Below, piece by piece: positions 18,201-27,703 of a DNA stretch of 64,000 nucleotides. Positions within the stretch are counted from its first letter, which is position 1, and each line of letters opens with the position of its first letter. The position numbers and the translations under genes are program-made. The notes beneath the pieces are model-generated. The model did not search any database. It had not been told where the DNA came from and saw nothing but the letters and a program-made list of their open reading frames with translations. This DNA is from Bacteroidota bacterium (GTDB taxonomy: Bacteria; Bacteroidota; Bacteroidia; B-17B0; Aurantibacillaceae): contig JADJFB010000013.1 in assembly GCA_016708845.1 (NCBI GenBank), positions 62,001-126,000 on the forward strand. Direction: 5' to 3'.

Positions 18201-18360
18201 ACGCCACCGATTCTAAAACCCCTTTTGGAATTGAAGGATTTAAACTATAAGCCTTTTTGAAAAAAGCGTCATACGGATTAGTAATTAAATGCTCTCCTAC
18301 TGAGTTTGAGAATGTTTGTAAAGAAAGGATAGAAGCGATAATAAGTAATAATTTCTTCAT
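15274..18360 (-). CDS. Secreted N-acetylmuramoyl-L-alanine amidase with CUB, concanavalin-like and FN3 domains, T9SS-sorted
   Basis: 1028 aa with a signal peptide (MKKLLLIIASILSLQTFS). Residues about 30-200 resemble the lytic-transglycosylase-like front seen in some Bacteroidota amidases (PKGVLESVAFSQSRF). An Amidase_2/PGRP-type domain (about 225-375) shows the likely zinc ligands in AIHFVQG and AWHAA, plus SSHYVV. A CUB domain (about 410-520; AYDYLFIYDG) follows, then a lectin-like domain (about 585-770), FN3 (about 850-940) and the T9SS sorting domain (NIYPNPFNNSF to the end). It should cut peptidoglycan outside the cell, either its own or that of other bacteria. It converges on peptide array 2 but shares no operator with it. 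Confidence 0.88.
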   Translation of the reverse strand: MKKLLLIIASILSLQTFSNSVGEHLITNPYDAFFKKAYSLNPSIPKGVLESVAFSQSRFAHLANEESSCIGYPATHGVMGLIENGQNYFRNNLVYVSQLSGYSVDDIKTNPEKHILAYAKAFSVLQNQLSIAGNDLKIYQPIFVALSELPLNNDLQNDYAMNSHLYQLYWFLSNGEFQDFYGFPDYLINMQDVFGANYEILSSSKTIIGTTGITNTNGAAYKTSGVNSVLSSPDYPAGIWNPTTCNYSSRSGTAITAVAIHFVQGSYAGCISWFKNCSASASSHYVVRSSDGQCTQMVYESDKAWHAASANPYTLGTEHEGYINNASWFTNAMYQSSADLTRDMCSSNSINPLRCYFGPGCSGTTPQCEQGNCVKIKGHQMFASQTHTDPGPLWNWEKFYKLINNTPVVTTVTATSGTFYDSGLAAANYANDERKLWLFQPSGGATSVSMNFTSFSLENAYDYLFIYDGNNVNAPLIGKYTSTVSPGNINSTGANLLVEFRSDCATTAAGWVATYTTNGVGTPTTTADVTVPTTTISSVGAWKTANFTATFNDADNAGGSGLEKSYYQVIDYNGVEWRGNYTHGFLSDNFDVAIHPEWTQKVGTWGINNNALEQTDELSTAAANTNIYAALTQTLSNRYLYNFKGKIEGTGTNRRAGLHFFADAPDSVNRGNSYFVWFRLDNQAVQLYKTYYSGGVNTFGAPTYTAAVNLVAGQWYDFKVIYDRITGKMDVYKDNSLIATWTDPSPLASGTHVSFRSGNCKWSLDEIKIYRSRPTASVSVSLGAGNANDIRYQNPNPTTFAAKVKSIVNDVAGNLSSIDYHDLNIDWTNPSNVTTINDGKTSDINVVVTSDSLSANWSSSNDPNSAIAEYWYSIGTSPGAVNTLTWTSNWADTAVTAKNLVLTTGTTYYFNVKSENGAGLYSNVISTNGQTVTIPTGVKELTESNLVNIYPNPFNNSFVVSLDLQNDSEINMTLIDAAGREIISYQSKESAGTYSKTIDANALNLSNGMYWVKIRYNNQELCKKLVKQ

Positions 18361-18463
18361 GTGTAGATTTTAGTTTCCATAAATCTATACAAAATCAGAT
18401 AGACTAAAAAGTTAATTTTTTTCTAAACAGTTTTAGAGTACTAAAATGTCTAATTATTGTCAC

Positions 18464-18523
18464 TTCGAGCGGAGTCGAGAAGCGTTCTTCGTCATATAAT
18501 TATAGTTCTCGACAACGCTCGAA
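18464..18523. repeat. Imperfect inverted repeat of the dispersed CGAGCGGAGTCGAG type
   Basis: TTCGAGCGGAGTCGAGAA (18464-18481) and its near complement (18506-18523, two mismatches) form an 18-bp stem around a 24-nt spacer, between two minus-strand genes. I know this sort of GAGCGGAGTCGAG sequence as a dispersed intergenic repeat in Bacteroidota. It may also act as a terminator or RNA stabiliser. Confidence 0.6.
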
Positions 18524-18548
18524 CTCACAAATTCTGATGAAATAAAAA

Positions 18549-20327
18549 TTAATTATACTCCAACATCTTCTTATAAACACCATCCACTTTATCTTTCAAG
18601 TCTTTGGTTTCACCTTGCTCTATAATTTCCCCTTTATCCATGACGATGATTCGATTAGCATGATGAATAGTAGAAAGGCGATGCGCGATAATAATGGACG
18701 TTCTGTTTTTTGCTAATTCAACAGAAGCAATTTGAATTAATTTTTCAGTTTCTAAATCAATAGATGACGTTGCCTCATCTAACACAAAAATTGGAGGATT
18801 ATACACATAAGCTCTTACAAAGGCCACTAATTGTCGCTGACCAGCAGATAACATCGCTCCACGTTCTTTCACATTATAATGATAACCACCAGGCAAGCTT
18901 GCAATAAATTCGTGAATACCAATTCGCTTAGCCGCCGCTACTACCTGCTCTTCTGTTATAGCAGGATTATGAAGGGTAATGTTATTTAAAATACTATCAC
19001 TAAATAAAAACACATCTTGTAACACTACACCTACGGATTCACGTAATTCATTTAATTGATAGTCGGAAACATCCACATCATCAATTAAAATCTGTCCCTT
19101 ATTAATTTCGTAGAATCTACTCAACAAGTTTATAATGCTAGATTTCCCTGCTCCTGTAGCACCAATAATAGCAACAGTTTCGCCATGGTTAATTTTAAAA
19201 GAAATTCCTTTAATCACGTAATTATCTTCCTTATAAGCAAACCACACATTTTTAAATTCAACTTTGCCTTTCATGTTTTTAGCAGACACGGTTCCTGTTT
19301 CCGAAATAATTTCGTCGGTATCAATGACTTTAAACACACGTTCTGAAGCCACAATTCCCATTTGTAATGTATTTAAACGATCTGCTAACATTCTAATAGG
19401 GCGAAACACCATATTAATTAACATGATAAAAAAGGTAATGTCGCCTAACTGAATATTATAAGTGTTTGATTTTACACCTGCAAACCACATAAATAGTGCA
19501 ATAGAAACCGCTGATAAAATTTCGACTACCGGAAAAAATACCGAGTAGTACCAAATAGACCGAATGTTAGCGACTTTATGTTTTTCATTGATTTCTTTAA
19601 ATTTCTCGTACTCAATATTTTCACGGTTAAATAATTGAACGATACGCATCCCAGTTAAATGCTCGTTGGTAAATGTATTCAAAGATGCTACTGCATTACG
19701 AACTTCTGTAAATGTTTTTTTAACGCCATTCTTAAATAAGTTAGTCGCAATTATTAATAAAGGCAAGGTACTAAGTGACACTAATGCCAACATCCAATTA
19801 GTGTGTAACATCACCGATACAAAAATAATAATGGTTAAAATATCTCCACAAATCACAATAAAGCCCTGCGAAAACACATCACTCAAACTTTCAATATCCG
19901 AAATGGCTCTGGTAACCAACATGCCCACAGGCGTATTATCAAAATAGGTGTTTTTTAATTTTAAGATGTGACGATAAACCTGTAAACGTAAATCTTTCAC
20001 AATGTTTTGCCCTAATAAATTAGTCACATAAATATTAGTGAATTGCAATAAGGCTTCAATTATTAATACGCCTAACAATAATAAACCCATATGATTTATA
20101 AAATCAATTTTATCGGGAGACGATAAAAAACCTTTTTCATTTGAATCAACAATGGCAATGGTGTTAAGCGTTTGTTTAATTAATAAAGGACGAACAATGC
20201 TTAAAGAAGAAAGAGTTAGAGTAATGATAATCGCAGCTGCAAACAAATTCTTATAAGGTTTACTATAAGAAAGAATTCGTTTTAAAAGCGTAAAACTAAA
20301 TTTATTTTTTGGTTCTGTTTTAGCCAT
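18549..20327 (-). CDS. MsbA-like ABC exporter (fused membrane and ATPase domains)
   Basis: 592 aa. Six predicted helices fill residues about 30-320. The ATPase domain has Walker A GATGAGKSS, signature LSAGQRQL, Walker B FVLDEATSSID and H-loop IAHRLST. It works as a homodimer or with a half-transporter partner; the family exports lipids and drugs, and the substrate here cannot be told. There is no peptidase domain, so it is distinct from the C39 exporter at 11.3-13.5 kb. Its start overlaps the truA stop by 8 nt. Confidence 0.9.
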   Translation of the reverse strand: MAKTEPKNKFSFTLLKRILSYSKPYKNLFAAAIIITLTLSSLSIVRPLLIKQTLNTIAIVDSNEKGFLSSPDKIDFINHMGLLLLGVLIIEALLQFTNIYVTNLLGQNIVKDLRLQVYRHILKLKNTYFDNTPVGMLVTRAISDIESLSDVFSQGFIVICGDILTIIIFVSVMLHTNWMLALVSLSTLPLLIIATNLFKNGVKKTFTEVRNAVASLNTFTNEHLTGMRIVQLFNRENIEYEKFKEINEKHKVANIRSIWYYSVFFPVVEILSAVSIALFMWFAGVKSNTYNIQLGDITFFIMLINMVFRPIRMLADRLNTLQMGIVASERVFKVIDTDEIISETGTVSAKNMKGKVEFKNVWFAYKEDNYVIKGISFKINHGETVAIIGATGAGKSSIINLLSRFYEINKGQILIDDVDVSDYQLNELRESVGVVLQDVFLFSDSILNNITLHNPAITEEQVVAAAKRIGIHEFIASLPGGYHYNVKERGAMLSAGQRQLVAFVRAYVYNPPIFVLDEATSSIDLETEKLIQIASVELAKNRTSIIIAHRLSTIHHANRIIVMDKGEIIEQGETKDLKDKVDGVYKKMLEYN

Positions 20328-21084
20328 TAAAAATAGAGCTTGGATATTGTATGTCGGTTAAATATAAGGCATGCCCAGCTACCGACATACCAGCATCCGA
20401 ACGATTTTTGTTATTGACGATTGTTTTAAATTCTTCCAAAGTTATTTTTCCTTTACCTACTTCCAACAAAGTTCCTACAATAGCACGCACCATATTTTGC
20501 AAAAAACGATTAGCGGTTATTTTAAAAACAAACTGCGTGTCGTTTAGTTTAGTCCATTTAGCAAAAGTAACGTTACAATTATTAGTTTTAGTTTGTGTAT
20601 TCACTTTACTAAAACTTGTGAAATCAGTTACCGTTAATAAATAGACTGCGGCTTCGTTCATGGCATCTATATTCAAATCGCCATAATGTAACAATGAAGT
20701 TGTCGTTAAAAAAGGATCTTTATACGAATGTAAAAAGTATTCGTAGCTTCTAAACTCAGCATCAAATCGAGCACTAACCTCGTCTTTTACAGAATAGATT
20801 TTTTTTACAGCAATTTCATAAGGCAATACTTTATTCAATTTATAAACGCAATTCGACTCATCTAAATGTAAATTGGTTTTTGTAGAATCAAAATGCGCAT
20901 AATAATCTTTAGCGCTCACGCCAGTATCTGTTCTACCACAACCCACTACTTCAATGGTTTCGGATAAAATCATGGATAGTTTATCTTGCAACACTTGTTG
21001 TATGGTATTTGGAGTATTATCCTGAATTTGCCAACCATTAAAATTGACACCATTATAGGCTAACTGAATAAAATAGCGAGGCAT
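20320..21084 (-). CDS. truA: tRNA pseudouridine(38-40) synthase TruA
   Basis: 254 aa, the normal length. The catalytic Asp53 lies in GCGRTDTGVSA, followed by the family motif of the second half (FLQNMVRAIVGTLLEVGKG) and the closing AGHALYLTDI segment. It converts uridines 38-40 in the anticodon arm of many tRNAs to pseudouridine. It is the first gene of a two-gene unit with the ABC exporter. Confidence 0.95.
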   Translation of the reverse strand: MPRYFIQLAYNGVNFNGWQIQDNTPNTIQQVLQDKLSMILSETIEVVGCGRTDTGVSAKDYYAHFDSTKTNLHLDESNCVYKLNKVLPYEIAVKKIYSVKDEVSARFDAEFRSYEYFLHSYKDPFLTTTSLLHYGDLNIDAMNEAAVYLLTVTDFTSFSKVNTQTKTNNCNVTFAKWTKLNDTQFVFKITANRFLQNMVRAIVGTLLEVGKGKITLEEFKTIVNNKNRSDAGMSVAGHALYLTDIQYPSSIFNG

Positions 21085-21180
21085 GGCGTAAAGATAACAT
21101 TTGCCATTGTATTTATAAAAAAAACAAAGTAGAAACGTCCCTAGATTTCTACTTTGTTAGCTGTTGTTTAATTAAAGGGA

Positions 21181-22129
21181 CTATTTACTAACCTTTGGCG
21201 CTGTAAATACAGGTCTGAAACCAATTAATGGCGATGCCTCAACTTCGTCAGGATATTCATCGTCTGCATCAATTTCTAAAAAATAATCGCAACTAAACCA
21301 ACTACCACCTTTTGTTCCTGTTCTTGACTTCATTGCTTTTTTATTAAAAGTATTAATCATTTCTGAGGCATTACCTGCCATGCCGTATAATCCATAACCA
21401 TTAGGATTATATCCCTTTACTGTACTTGTATGAAATGCCCCATCTGCAACAAAACCAGGATTTTCTTCCTTACTTTTTAAATCTACAATTTCTTTTTTGG
21501 GAACGTATAATTTCTTGATGCTATCATATCTGCATTGCTCTTTAGAATAACACATATAATTGAAACCCAAATTTTTATTTTTTTTCTAAATAATTTCATT
21601 TCATTAGCATACTTTGCGATTTTTACCCGCTGGGAGCAAAAGCCAATCCGAAATCAAAAGGAATTGAAAAAATCGTTACATTAACGGTTTATTTGTTTCT
21701 TTCAAAATTTTATTAGCTTCAATTGTCAACCACTCACAATATAATTCAGCGCCTTTACGCGAAATATTTAATGATGGGTTTTTCTCTTCGGGCGCCAAAA
21801 ATACAAAAAAAAAAAAAATAAATTGGGAAATTGGTCATCGGTTCATTAAAACTCCATAGAAACTTAGTCATCCACGCTTCCTGATTTGGTTTTGCTATCT
21901 TATAATCCTCATTTCTTTTTTGAATTAATAAGTCTCCTAAAAATGTTCTATACTCTAAATTGGTAACCTCTGTTGTTTCCATATAAAATGATTGAACCGA
22001 GATTGTATCTTTTTTATAAATACATGAGCCCATAGGGATTTGCGCATATTTATCTTTATTGAGTTTCACCAATGCATCAATCATTTTTTTCTTTTCTTTT
22101 GATGTTGATGCAATCTCTTCGGATGTCAA
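21181..22129 (-). pseudogene. Broken SUMF1/formylglycine-generating-enzyme-like gene, second copy
   Basis: Fragments in several frames together spell one SUMF1-type domain. An N-terminal piece (21755-22129) has the entry motif FYMETTEVTNLEYRTFL. A middle piece (about 21660-21790, other frames) includes SLNISRKGAELYCEWLT and a degraded RIPF-like part. The C-terminal piece (21181-21570) has NGYGLYGMAGNASEM, TKGGSWFSCDY and LIGFRPVF. A 14-A run at 21805-21818 is one break point, and at least three frameshifts are needed. In Bacteroidota such domains occur in secreted or gliding-related proteins (GldJ/GldK type) as well as in enzymes. Either a decayed gene or a poorly resolved stretch. Confidence 0.7.
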
Positions 22130-22161
22130 TACCGGTGCGCCAACTTCATCATTATCTCTTT

Positions 22162-23496
22162 CTATTGAGCCAAAAGAATGTGTTTTCTTAATTCATAAAA
22201 GCCGAGGATTAGCTTTACAGCGCCATTTAATTCTTCTTTATTATAAAGTTTACATTGCTCAAAATCACTATTCCAACTTCCACCTTTAGTAATAACTGTT
22301 TTTGTTTTGTTATCATATACCATTCACCCACATACGGTTATCACATTGCCCAAAAACTCTGGAAAAAAAGCGTCTTTATTTTTAGGAACACATCTCATAT
22401 TCTTACGCAATTGATCTGCCCGTTTTTGAATACAAAAATTAGCCAAATGGCAACCAACTCTGTTTTGTATAGAATCTATAGGCCAAGGGTAAACTGGAGC
22501 AATGCCCTTGTGTCTGGCTGCTTTTATCCATTCATTTTCATAAGGAAGTCTGGCTATAATTTTTCCGTTACTAATTTCAACGATATTAGTCAACCATTTA
22601 CAATATAACTCAGCTCCTTCGGGGGTTACATTTACAACAGGATAATCATTATATTTTTTATTAGAAAAATAATTATCCTTCATATCTTTTGTTTTAGCAT
22701 GTCCAGGTGCATTCAGCCACAAATATTGATGAGGCTTTGCTTTTATAAACGTTTCTTTATCTTCATTAATCAATAAATCAAACAAAAATGTTCTGTATTG
22801 TAAATTGGTTACTTCAGTAGTTGATATATAAAACACGGAACTCGTATCCGTAACTTTCCCGTATGCATATTTATGCTCTTTACTATCACCAATTAAAGGA
22901 TACAAGTATTTATTTGGTTTTAGCAATGCCATAGCCATTACTTCTTTTTGGCGTTTAGTTTCTTTTATTTCTTTATCAGTAAGTTTAGGAAATACATAAC
23001 TAGTATCTTCTAGCCTAGCCTTTTTTTCATTCGTAAAGTTGGTTGACAAAGGCATTTGATATTTGGGAGATTCGTTGTTTGTAGGCTCTTGTTGTTGAAT
23101 TGACTCAGAGGCTATAATTGTTGCTTCCTTCTTTATATCAATAACATTATTCGTATTTACTATTACCGGTTCTTGTTTTTGATTTTCTGTTGATTGTTCA
23201 TTCGTTGAATTGATAATAGTTTCAGAAGCTGTATTTTTAATTGTTTGATTATGAGTATTTCTGAAATAATTAAAATAAATAAAAACAGAAGTTGCAATAA
23301 TAGTAACAACACTTATTAGTTTTGCAAAAAATGCTTTATTAATGATTCCTACAGGAGATGTATGCATCACTTGACTTGAAATTGTTTCCATAAGTTCTTG
23401 GTTTTTAGGATTGTTAAAATCTAAATTTAAAAAGGCTTGACCTAGCAGGTTATCGAGCTCTTTTTCAGAAACCTTATGTTTATTATTAATTGACAT
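22162..23496 (-). pseudogene. Membrane-anchored SUMF1-domain protein, broken near the end
   Basis: The intact part (22324-23496, 390 aa) has a cytosolic N-terminus resembling the anti-sigma-like proteins of this lineage (KVSEKELDNLLGQAF), one membrane helix (about 57-77), a low-complexity linker and most of a SUMF1 domain (ISTTEVTNLQYRTFL, VNVTPEGAELYCKWLT, RLPYENEWIKAARH, EFLGNV). The frame then stops early. Further SUMF1 pieces (DNKTKTVITKGGSWNSDFEQC) continue in another frame down to 22162, so two or so indels separate them. It lies 21 bp after the broken sigma gene, suggesting a sigma/anti-sigma operon in which the sensor part is a SUMF1 domain. Confidence 0.7.
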
Positions 23497-23517
23497 GTTG
23501 TGGTGTTTTAATTTTTT

Positions 23518-24043
23518 CTAATTCGCATTTACATTTTCTGTTAATTGTTTTTTTAATCGCGCATAGTACACTTTCAATTGATTCTCTGGTTTTTTTACAA
23601 ATTCCGAAATTTTACTATAAGGCATGTCTTGTCCGCGCATCAACAATAATATGCGTTGCCAGTCTTCTAGCTTTTCTAATTCCTGTTGTAAAATAATTAA
23701 TGGCATGTTTTGAGTTGGCTGTGTTTCGGGCTCTCTATCCGTAAAATTTTCATGTAATTCTACTTCCTGATTGTGTTTTTCAAAAGTTTTATTGTCTCTT
23801 AAAAAATTACGTAAATAGTTAATATGGTTTAAAAAAAAAAAACCATGAATTTAAATTCATTTTCAAAATCACGTTCAGCAGCGTCGATATTTTATAGAGG
23901 TTTTGTACCCGCATCGTCCTTATCTTCTAAATGGTTTTGATTGTATACGCTAATAGCTTTTTAGCATACCTTTCATAAAGCCACTTAACAAACTCGTCTT
24001 TATTATTAACTATTTTACTTAATGTTTCCGAACTGAAACTCAT
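23518..24043 (-). pseudogene. Broken ECF-type sigma factor
   Basis: The ATG at 24043 opens MSFSSETLSKIVNN and KWLYERYAKKLLAYTI, a region-2-like start. The frame is soon lost. A middle part with NYLRNFLRDNKTFEKHN and REPETQPTQNMPL is in another frame, and the end (23518-23706) has the region 4 helix-turn-helix (MPYSKISEFVKKPENQLKVYYARLKK). At least two frameshifts plus a 12-A run (23831-23842) break it. Its layout mirrors the intact sigma/anti-sigma pair at 59404-60661. Confidence 0.7.
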
Positions 24044-24111
24044 CATAACCTGCTTACAATATATAACACATTATGGTAACAGAAGTATTTTCTTGGTGAG
24101 TAATTTTTAAA

Positions 24112-24729
24112 TTAATAAAAATGAATCTCCAAATACAATAGATTTTTAGGCTTTTTAGCTAAATCATCGAGTTTTAATCGTTTGTTCTTTCTCCAAAACA
24201 AGCGATGCTTAGAAACACCATTATTTGTTATATAGTTAGCAATATCAGATTTGATAGATTTATCATTTCCCTCAACCGAGTAATAGTCAGTTAAGGAAAT
24301 TTCAGAAATATGTTTAACTCCTATACGCTTAATAAACGATTTTATAAATACTTTATTTTTATTTAAAACGCTATCATTTAAATCCTGATAATAAATTCTA
24401 ATAACCGTATCTAATAAAGCCAGCGAACCTCCTGATGGATTTTCCTCAACAATAGTAGAATCTTTAATAAGACTATCTGTTGGGGCAACTTTTTTAGGAT
24501 TATAATTTTTTGAGGTAGGGTTATTCTTTTTATTGTTTCTCGAACTGGATAAAGACGATTTAAATTTTCTCTTTTTACCACCCATCGCCATTTGCATTTT
24601 CCTTTTCAAAGGCTTCATATCAAACTGACCTCTTATGCAATCTGGAAAAAAACATATAAATGGAAATTTGTTATGAATAGCACAAGAGCTAAACACACAG
24701 ATTATTAATATGAGAGAAATGATACGCAA
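24112..24729 (-). CDS. Hypothetical lipoprotein
   Basis: 205 aa. A lipoprotein signal (MRIISLILIICVFSSC) ends at Cys16. A Lys/Ser/Asn-rich linker (about 45-95) follows, then a mixed alpha-beta segment (DTVIRIYYQDLND to LLYLEIHFY). The last part has a faint OmpA-like feel, but I see no peptidoglycan-binding motif. I do not recognise the family. It sits between the decayed sigma operon and a glycerophosphodiesterase on the same strand. Confidence 0.7.
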   Translation of the reverse strand: MRIISLILIICVFSSCAIHNKFPFICFFPDCIRGQFDMKPLKRKMQMAMGGKKRKFKSSLSSSRNNKKNNPTSKNYNPKKVAPTDSLIKDSTIVEENPSGGSLALLDTVIRIYYQDLNDSVLNKNKVFIKSFIKRIGVKHISEISLTDYYSVEGNDKSIKSDIANYITNNGVSKHRLFWRKNKRLKLDDLAKKPKNLLYLEIHFY

Positions 24730-24778
24730 AAACCGAAATATTAAGTGCTACACTTAATATAACACATTTAGGTAACAA

Positions 24779-25612
24779 TCATTGTAACGTTAAAATATCC
24801 GGTTTATTAGTAATAATTCCATCAACACCGCGTTTGGCTAATTTTCGAGCTTTTCGGGGTTTGTTAACAGTCCATACATAAACCGTTTTTCCTAGTTTAT
24901 GTATTTTTTTAATCACGCGTTTGCTACAAAATTTATAATAGACATTCACGCCTTCCCAATTTTTAAAATCATCTTTATTAAAATGTTTATCAAAATTAAA
25001 ACTCACTAAAGGCAAATTAAACACAATCAATTTTTGTAAATTAATACTACTATCTCTTTTAGCAAAATTAATTAACGGCTCTTTTTCAAACGAATGAATC
25101 GTGCTAATCCAGTTTTGTGCATTGTATTTGGCGATTAAATCTACAATGTGCTTTTCGATATTTGGATAATACGAGTTCCCTTTTTTGAGTTCAATTAACA
25201 ATTTACATCTTCCGTTTATTGCAATAATAGCCTCCTCTAAGGTTGGAGGATTTTCTTTGAGTACCGTTTTTTGCAGTTTGATAGAAAGTTGTTTAAAGTC
25301 ACTTGAAGATATATCTTTAATTAATCCTTCGCCATTTGTTGTTCTATCCACACTTAAATCGTGCATAATCACGACTACGCTATCTTTGGTTTGATGCACG
25401 TCAGTTTCGATAATAACAGCACCCATTTCAATGGCTTTTTCAAAAGCAGAGATGGTGTTTTCGGGAGCATATGCACTGGCACCGCGGTGAGCAATGATGA
25501 TTGGGTTTTGAGAGAAAGAGGCAAAAGAGAGAAGGAGAAAAAATTTAACCGCAAAGGACGCTAAGTTTTTTCGCAGAGGATGCAAGAGAAAATATATTAT
25601 GTTTTTATTCAA
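24779..25612 (-). CDS. Glycerophosphodiester phosphodiesterase
   Basis: 277 aa, exported. The family motifs are clear: HRGASAYAPENTISAF (catalytic His), ETDVHQTKD (metal-binding Glu and Asp), MHDLSVDRTTNG (second His), and VWTVN and GVDGIITNKPD at the end. It splits glycerophosphodiesters to glycerol-3-phosphate and an alcohol. The start is uncertain. The only upstream in-frame option is a TTG at 25612 that overlaps the mutS2 stop, and the first 22 residues are encoded partly by a dispersed repeat (25550-25586). The hydrophobic segment KFFLLLSFASFSQ is the likely export signal. An insertion may have displaced the original start. Confidence 0.88.
   Translation of the reverse strand: MNKNIIYFLLHPLRKNLASFAVKFFLLLSFASFSQNPIIIAHRGASAYAPENTISAFEKAIEMGAVIIETDVHQTKDSVVVIMHDLSVDRTTNGEGLIKDISSSDFKQLSIKLQKTVLKENPPTLEEAIIAINGRCKLLIELKKGNSYYPNIEKHIVDLIAKYNAQNWISTIHSFEKEPLINFAKRDSSINLQKLIVFNLPLVSFNFDKHFNKDDFKNWEGVNVYYKFCSKRVIKKIHKLGKTVYVWTVNKPRKARKLAKRGVDGIITNKPDILTLQ
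25550..25586. repeat. Dispersed repeat inside the 5' end of the phosphodiesterase gene
   Basis: CGCAAAGGACGCTAAG (25550-25565) and CGCAGAGGATGCAAG (25572-25586) are two tandem half-copies. I know this AACCGCAAAGGACGC type as a scattered intergenic repeat in Bacteroidota. Here it is translated in-frame as part of the signal-peptide region. Confidence 0.6.
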
Positions 25613-27689
25613 TCTTTAACTAATTCAAGGTTTTCCATATTAACCGTCATTTTTAAAATGCCGAAAGTGATGTTCACTTTCTCATCTTTCATTGACTCTA
25701 CGATTCCTATTTCAGTACTATTTAAAATTTTGACTTTACTTCCTATTTTCAATAAGGGTTTTAAACGCGCCACTTTCTTCTCCGCAAAATTATCACGCTT
25801 GTTTTGTTTAGCGAGTTCCTTGCGCTTATTGGTTTCCGCAGTAATGCCATCAATAAAACGCTTAATCACCATTTTACGATCTTCGTTTTTATTCCACTCC
25901 TCCATCAAACGTAAATATTTCTGCCCGAAATCTGCTAAACGCGCTAATTCAATTTTTCGCTCTCGCTCACGCTCTATCTTGTCTCTAAAATTAGTAGACA
26001 ATACTTCATATTTTTCTTTAGAAATTTTTCTTAAAAATTCTTCGTGCTCTGTTCGTTCAACGGCTTCAGCTAATTTTGTTTTTGTTGCTGAACTTCTGCC
26101 AATAAAGCATTCAAATCTACTTTTTCTGTATCAATTTTTTGTTTAGCTCTTTCAATCAAATCTTTCGGAAACCCCACTCTTTCTGCTACTTCAAAGGTAT
26201 AGCTACTTCCAGGCTCTCCAACCGTTAAGATGTATTTTGGATCTAAGGTTTCTAAATCAAACAACATACTACCATTTAACACACCATCTAATTTATTAGC
26301 TAGCAATTTCACATTCGGAAAATGCGTGGTGATAATGCCGAAGGTTTTTGATTTTACTAATTCTTCCAAAACCACTTCTGCCATCGCGCCACCTAATTCA
26401 GGATCGGTGCCACTTCCAAATTCATCCATCAACACCAAAGTTTTTGAATTGACTTGTTTTAAAATGGCAATCATGTTTTTTAATCGTGCACTGTAAGTAC
26501 TTAATTCATGTTCAATGCTTTGTGTATCTCCAATATCAATTAAAATATGTTTAAAGAAACTCATCACCGAGTTTTCAGCAACACTCACCAATAACCCCGA
26601 TTGCAGCATGGTTTGTAACAAGCCAACTGTTTTTAAGGTGATGGATTTCCCTCCAGCATTCGGACCAGAAATAACCACTAAGTGATTTTTAGAATCTAAA
26701 TGAATGTTTAAAGGAACGGTATTCTTTTTTAATTCTTTATTCTGTAAAAATAAAGTCGGATGAAAGGCTTTATTTAATTTTAATTCAGACTTAGCAGAAA
26801 TTACAGGCAAAGAAGCATTAATCAATTGCGCATATTTTGCTTTGGCTCTTAAAAAATCTAACTCAATGAGTAAATCATTATATTGTTTTAATTGAAAAGC
26901 AAAAGGTCGTAACGTATCCGTTAGTTCTCTTAAAATGCGATTGATTTCTCTACGCTCATCAATTTCTAACTCAGCAATATCATTGTTAATACTGATGGTT
27001 GCGCCCGGTTCAATAAAAATAGTTTTTCCCGTTTCGCTTTTGTTGTGCACAAATCCACTGACTTCCGATTTGTATTCTACCAAAACAGCTAAGGTTCTTC
27101 TGCCATTAAAAAAACTTTCTTCGTTATCTCTGATAAAACCAAGTTTTCGTAATTCATTCACTTGTCTATCAAACTTAATATCGCTTTCTCGTTTTTTTTC
27201 AGATAACTCTTTTCTGATTTTCTGAAGCTCTTTGGAGGCTGAGTTTTTAACCGTAGCGTCAAAATCAATGATGCGATCAATCTCTACAACAATAACTTTA
27301 TTATCTTCTAATTCATCTGCTAACTGAGATAAATTAGGTAAATCTTGTTTTCTGTTCCTCAAAAAACGAATGGCCGTATTACTAATTTCGGTAGACTCTT
27401 TAACTAATAAAAACTGTTCTTCGGTGAGCATACTTCCTTCCAGACTCAATAAGGAAGCTTCTTTTCTGAAGTCTTCAAATTGAATGTCAGGAAAAAAAGA
27501 ATTCCCACTTAAGGTGTTCTTTAATTCATCAACACGATGTAATTCTACTGTTAAGTTTTCGTTATCAGAAAAAACAGAAATGTGTGAAGCTTTTTGTTTA
27601 GCACCATTACTGTAACATAATTCAGTAACGTATTTTTTTATTTTATAGAACTCTAATAATTCGAGGGCTTCAGATTCAATGATATTCAT
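25609..27689 (-). pseudogene. mutS2: MutS2-family DNA-binding ATPase, split by one frameshift
   Basis: Residues 1-539 (27689-26070) hold the lever/clamp helices and the ATPase: Walker A SGPNAGGKSITLKT, Walker B LVLMDEFGSGTDP and ITTHF. The rest (KLAEAVERTEHEEFLRK to ENLELVKD, ending 25609) is in another frame. One extra A in the AAAA run at 26074-26077 restores a single frame of about 693 aa. There is no C-terminal Smr nuclease domain; this shorter form is, as far as I recall, usual in flavobacteria-like lineages. MutS2 acts on branched DNA and stalled ribosomes in other bacteria. The single clean break suggests a sequencing error. Confidence 0.85.
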
Positions 27690-27703
27690 TTGCGACTTAA
27701 GTA

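Noticed and set aside
15274..18360. The amidase as part of the peptide locus (lysis or immunity function)
   Set aside because: It converges on array 2 across a bidirectional terminator and has no matching operator; adjacency alone is not enough.
22059..22608. Plus-strand frames opposite the broken SUMF1 genes
   Set aside because: They are antisense to sequences that clearly encode SUMF1 motifs on the minus strand and show no domain of their own.
25609..27689. Loss of the MutS2 Smr domain as a specific deletion by the adjacent repeat
   Set aside because: Shorter MutS2 proteins without Smr are, to my knowledge, usual in related lineages, so no deletion need be assumed.
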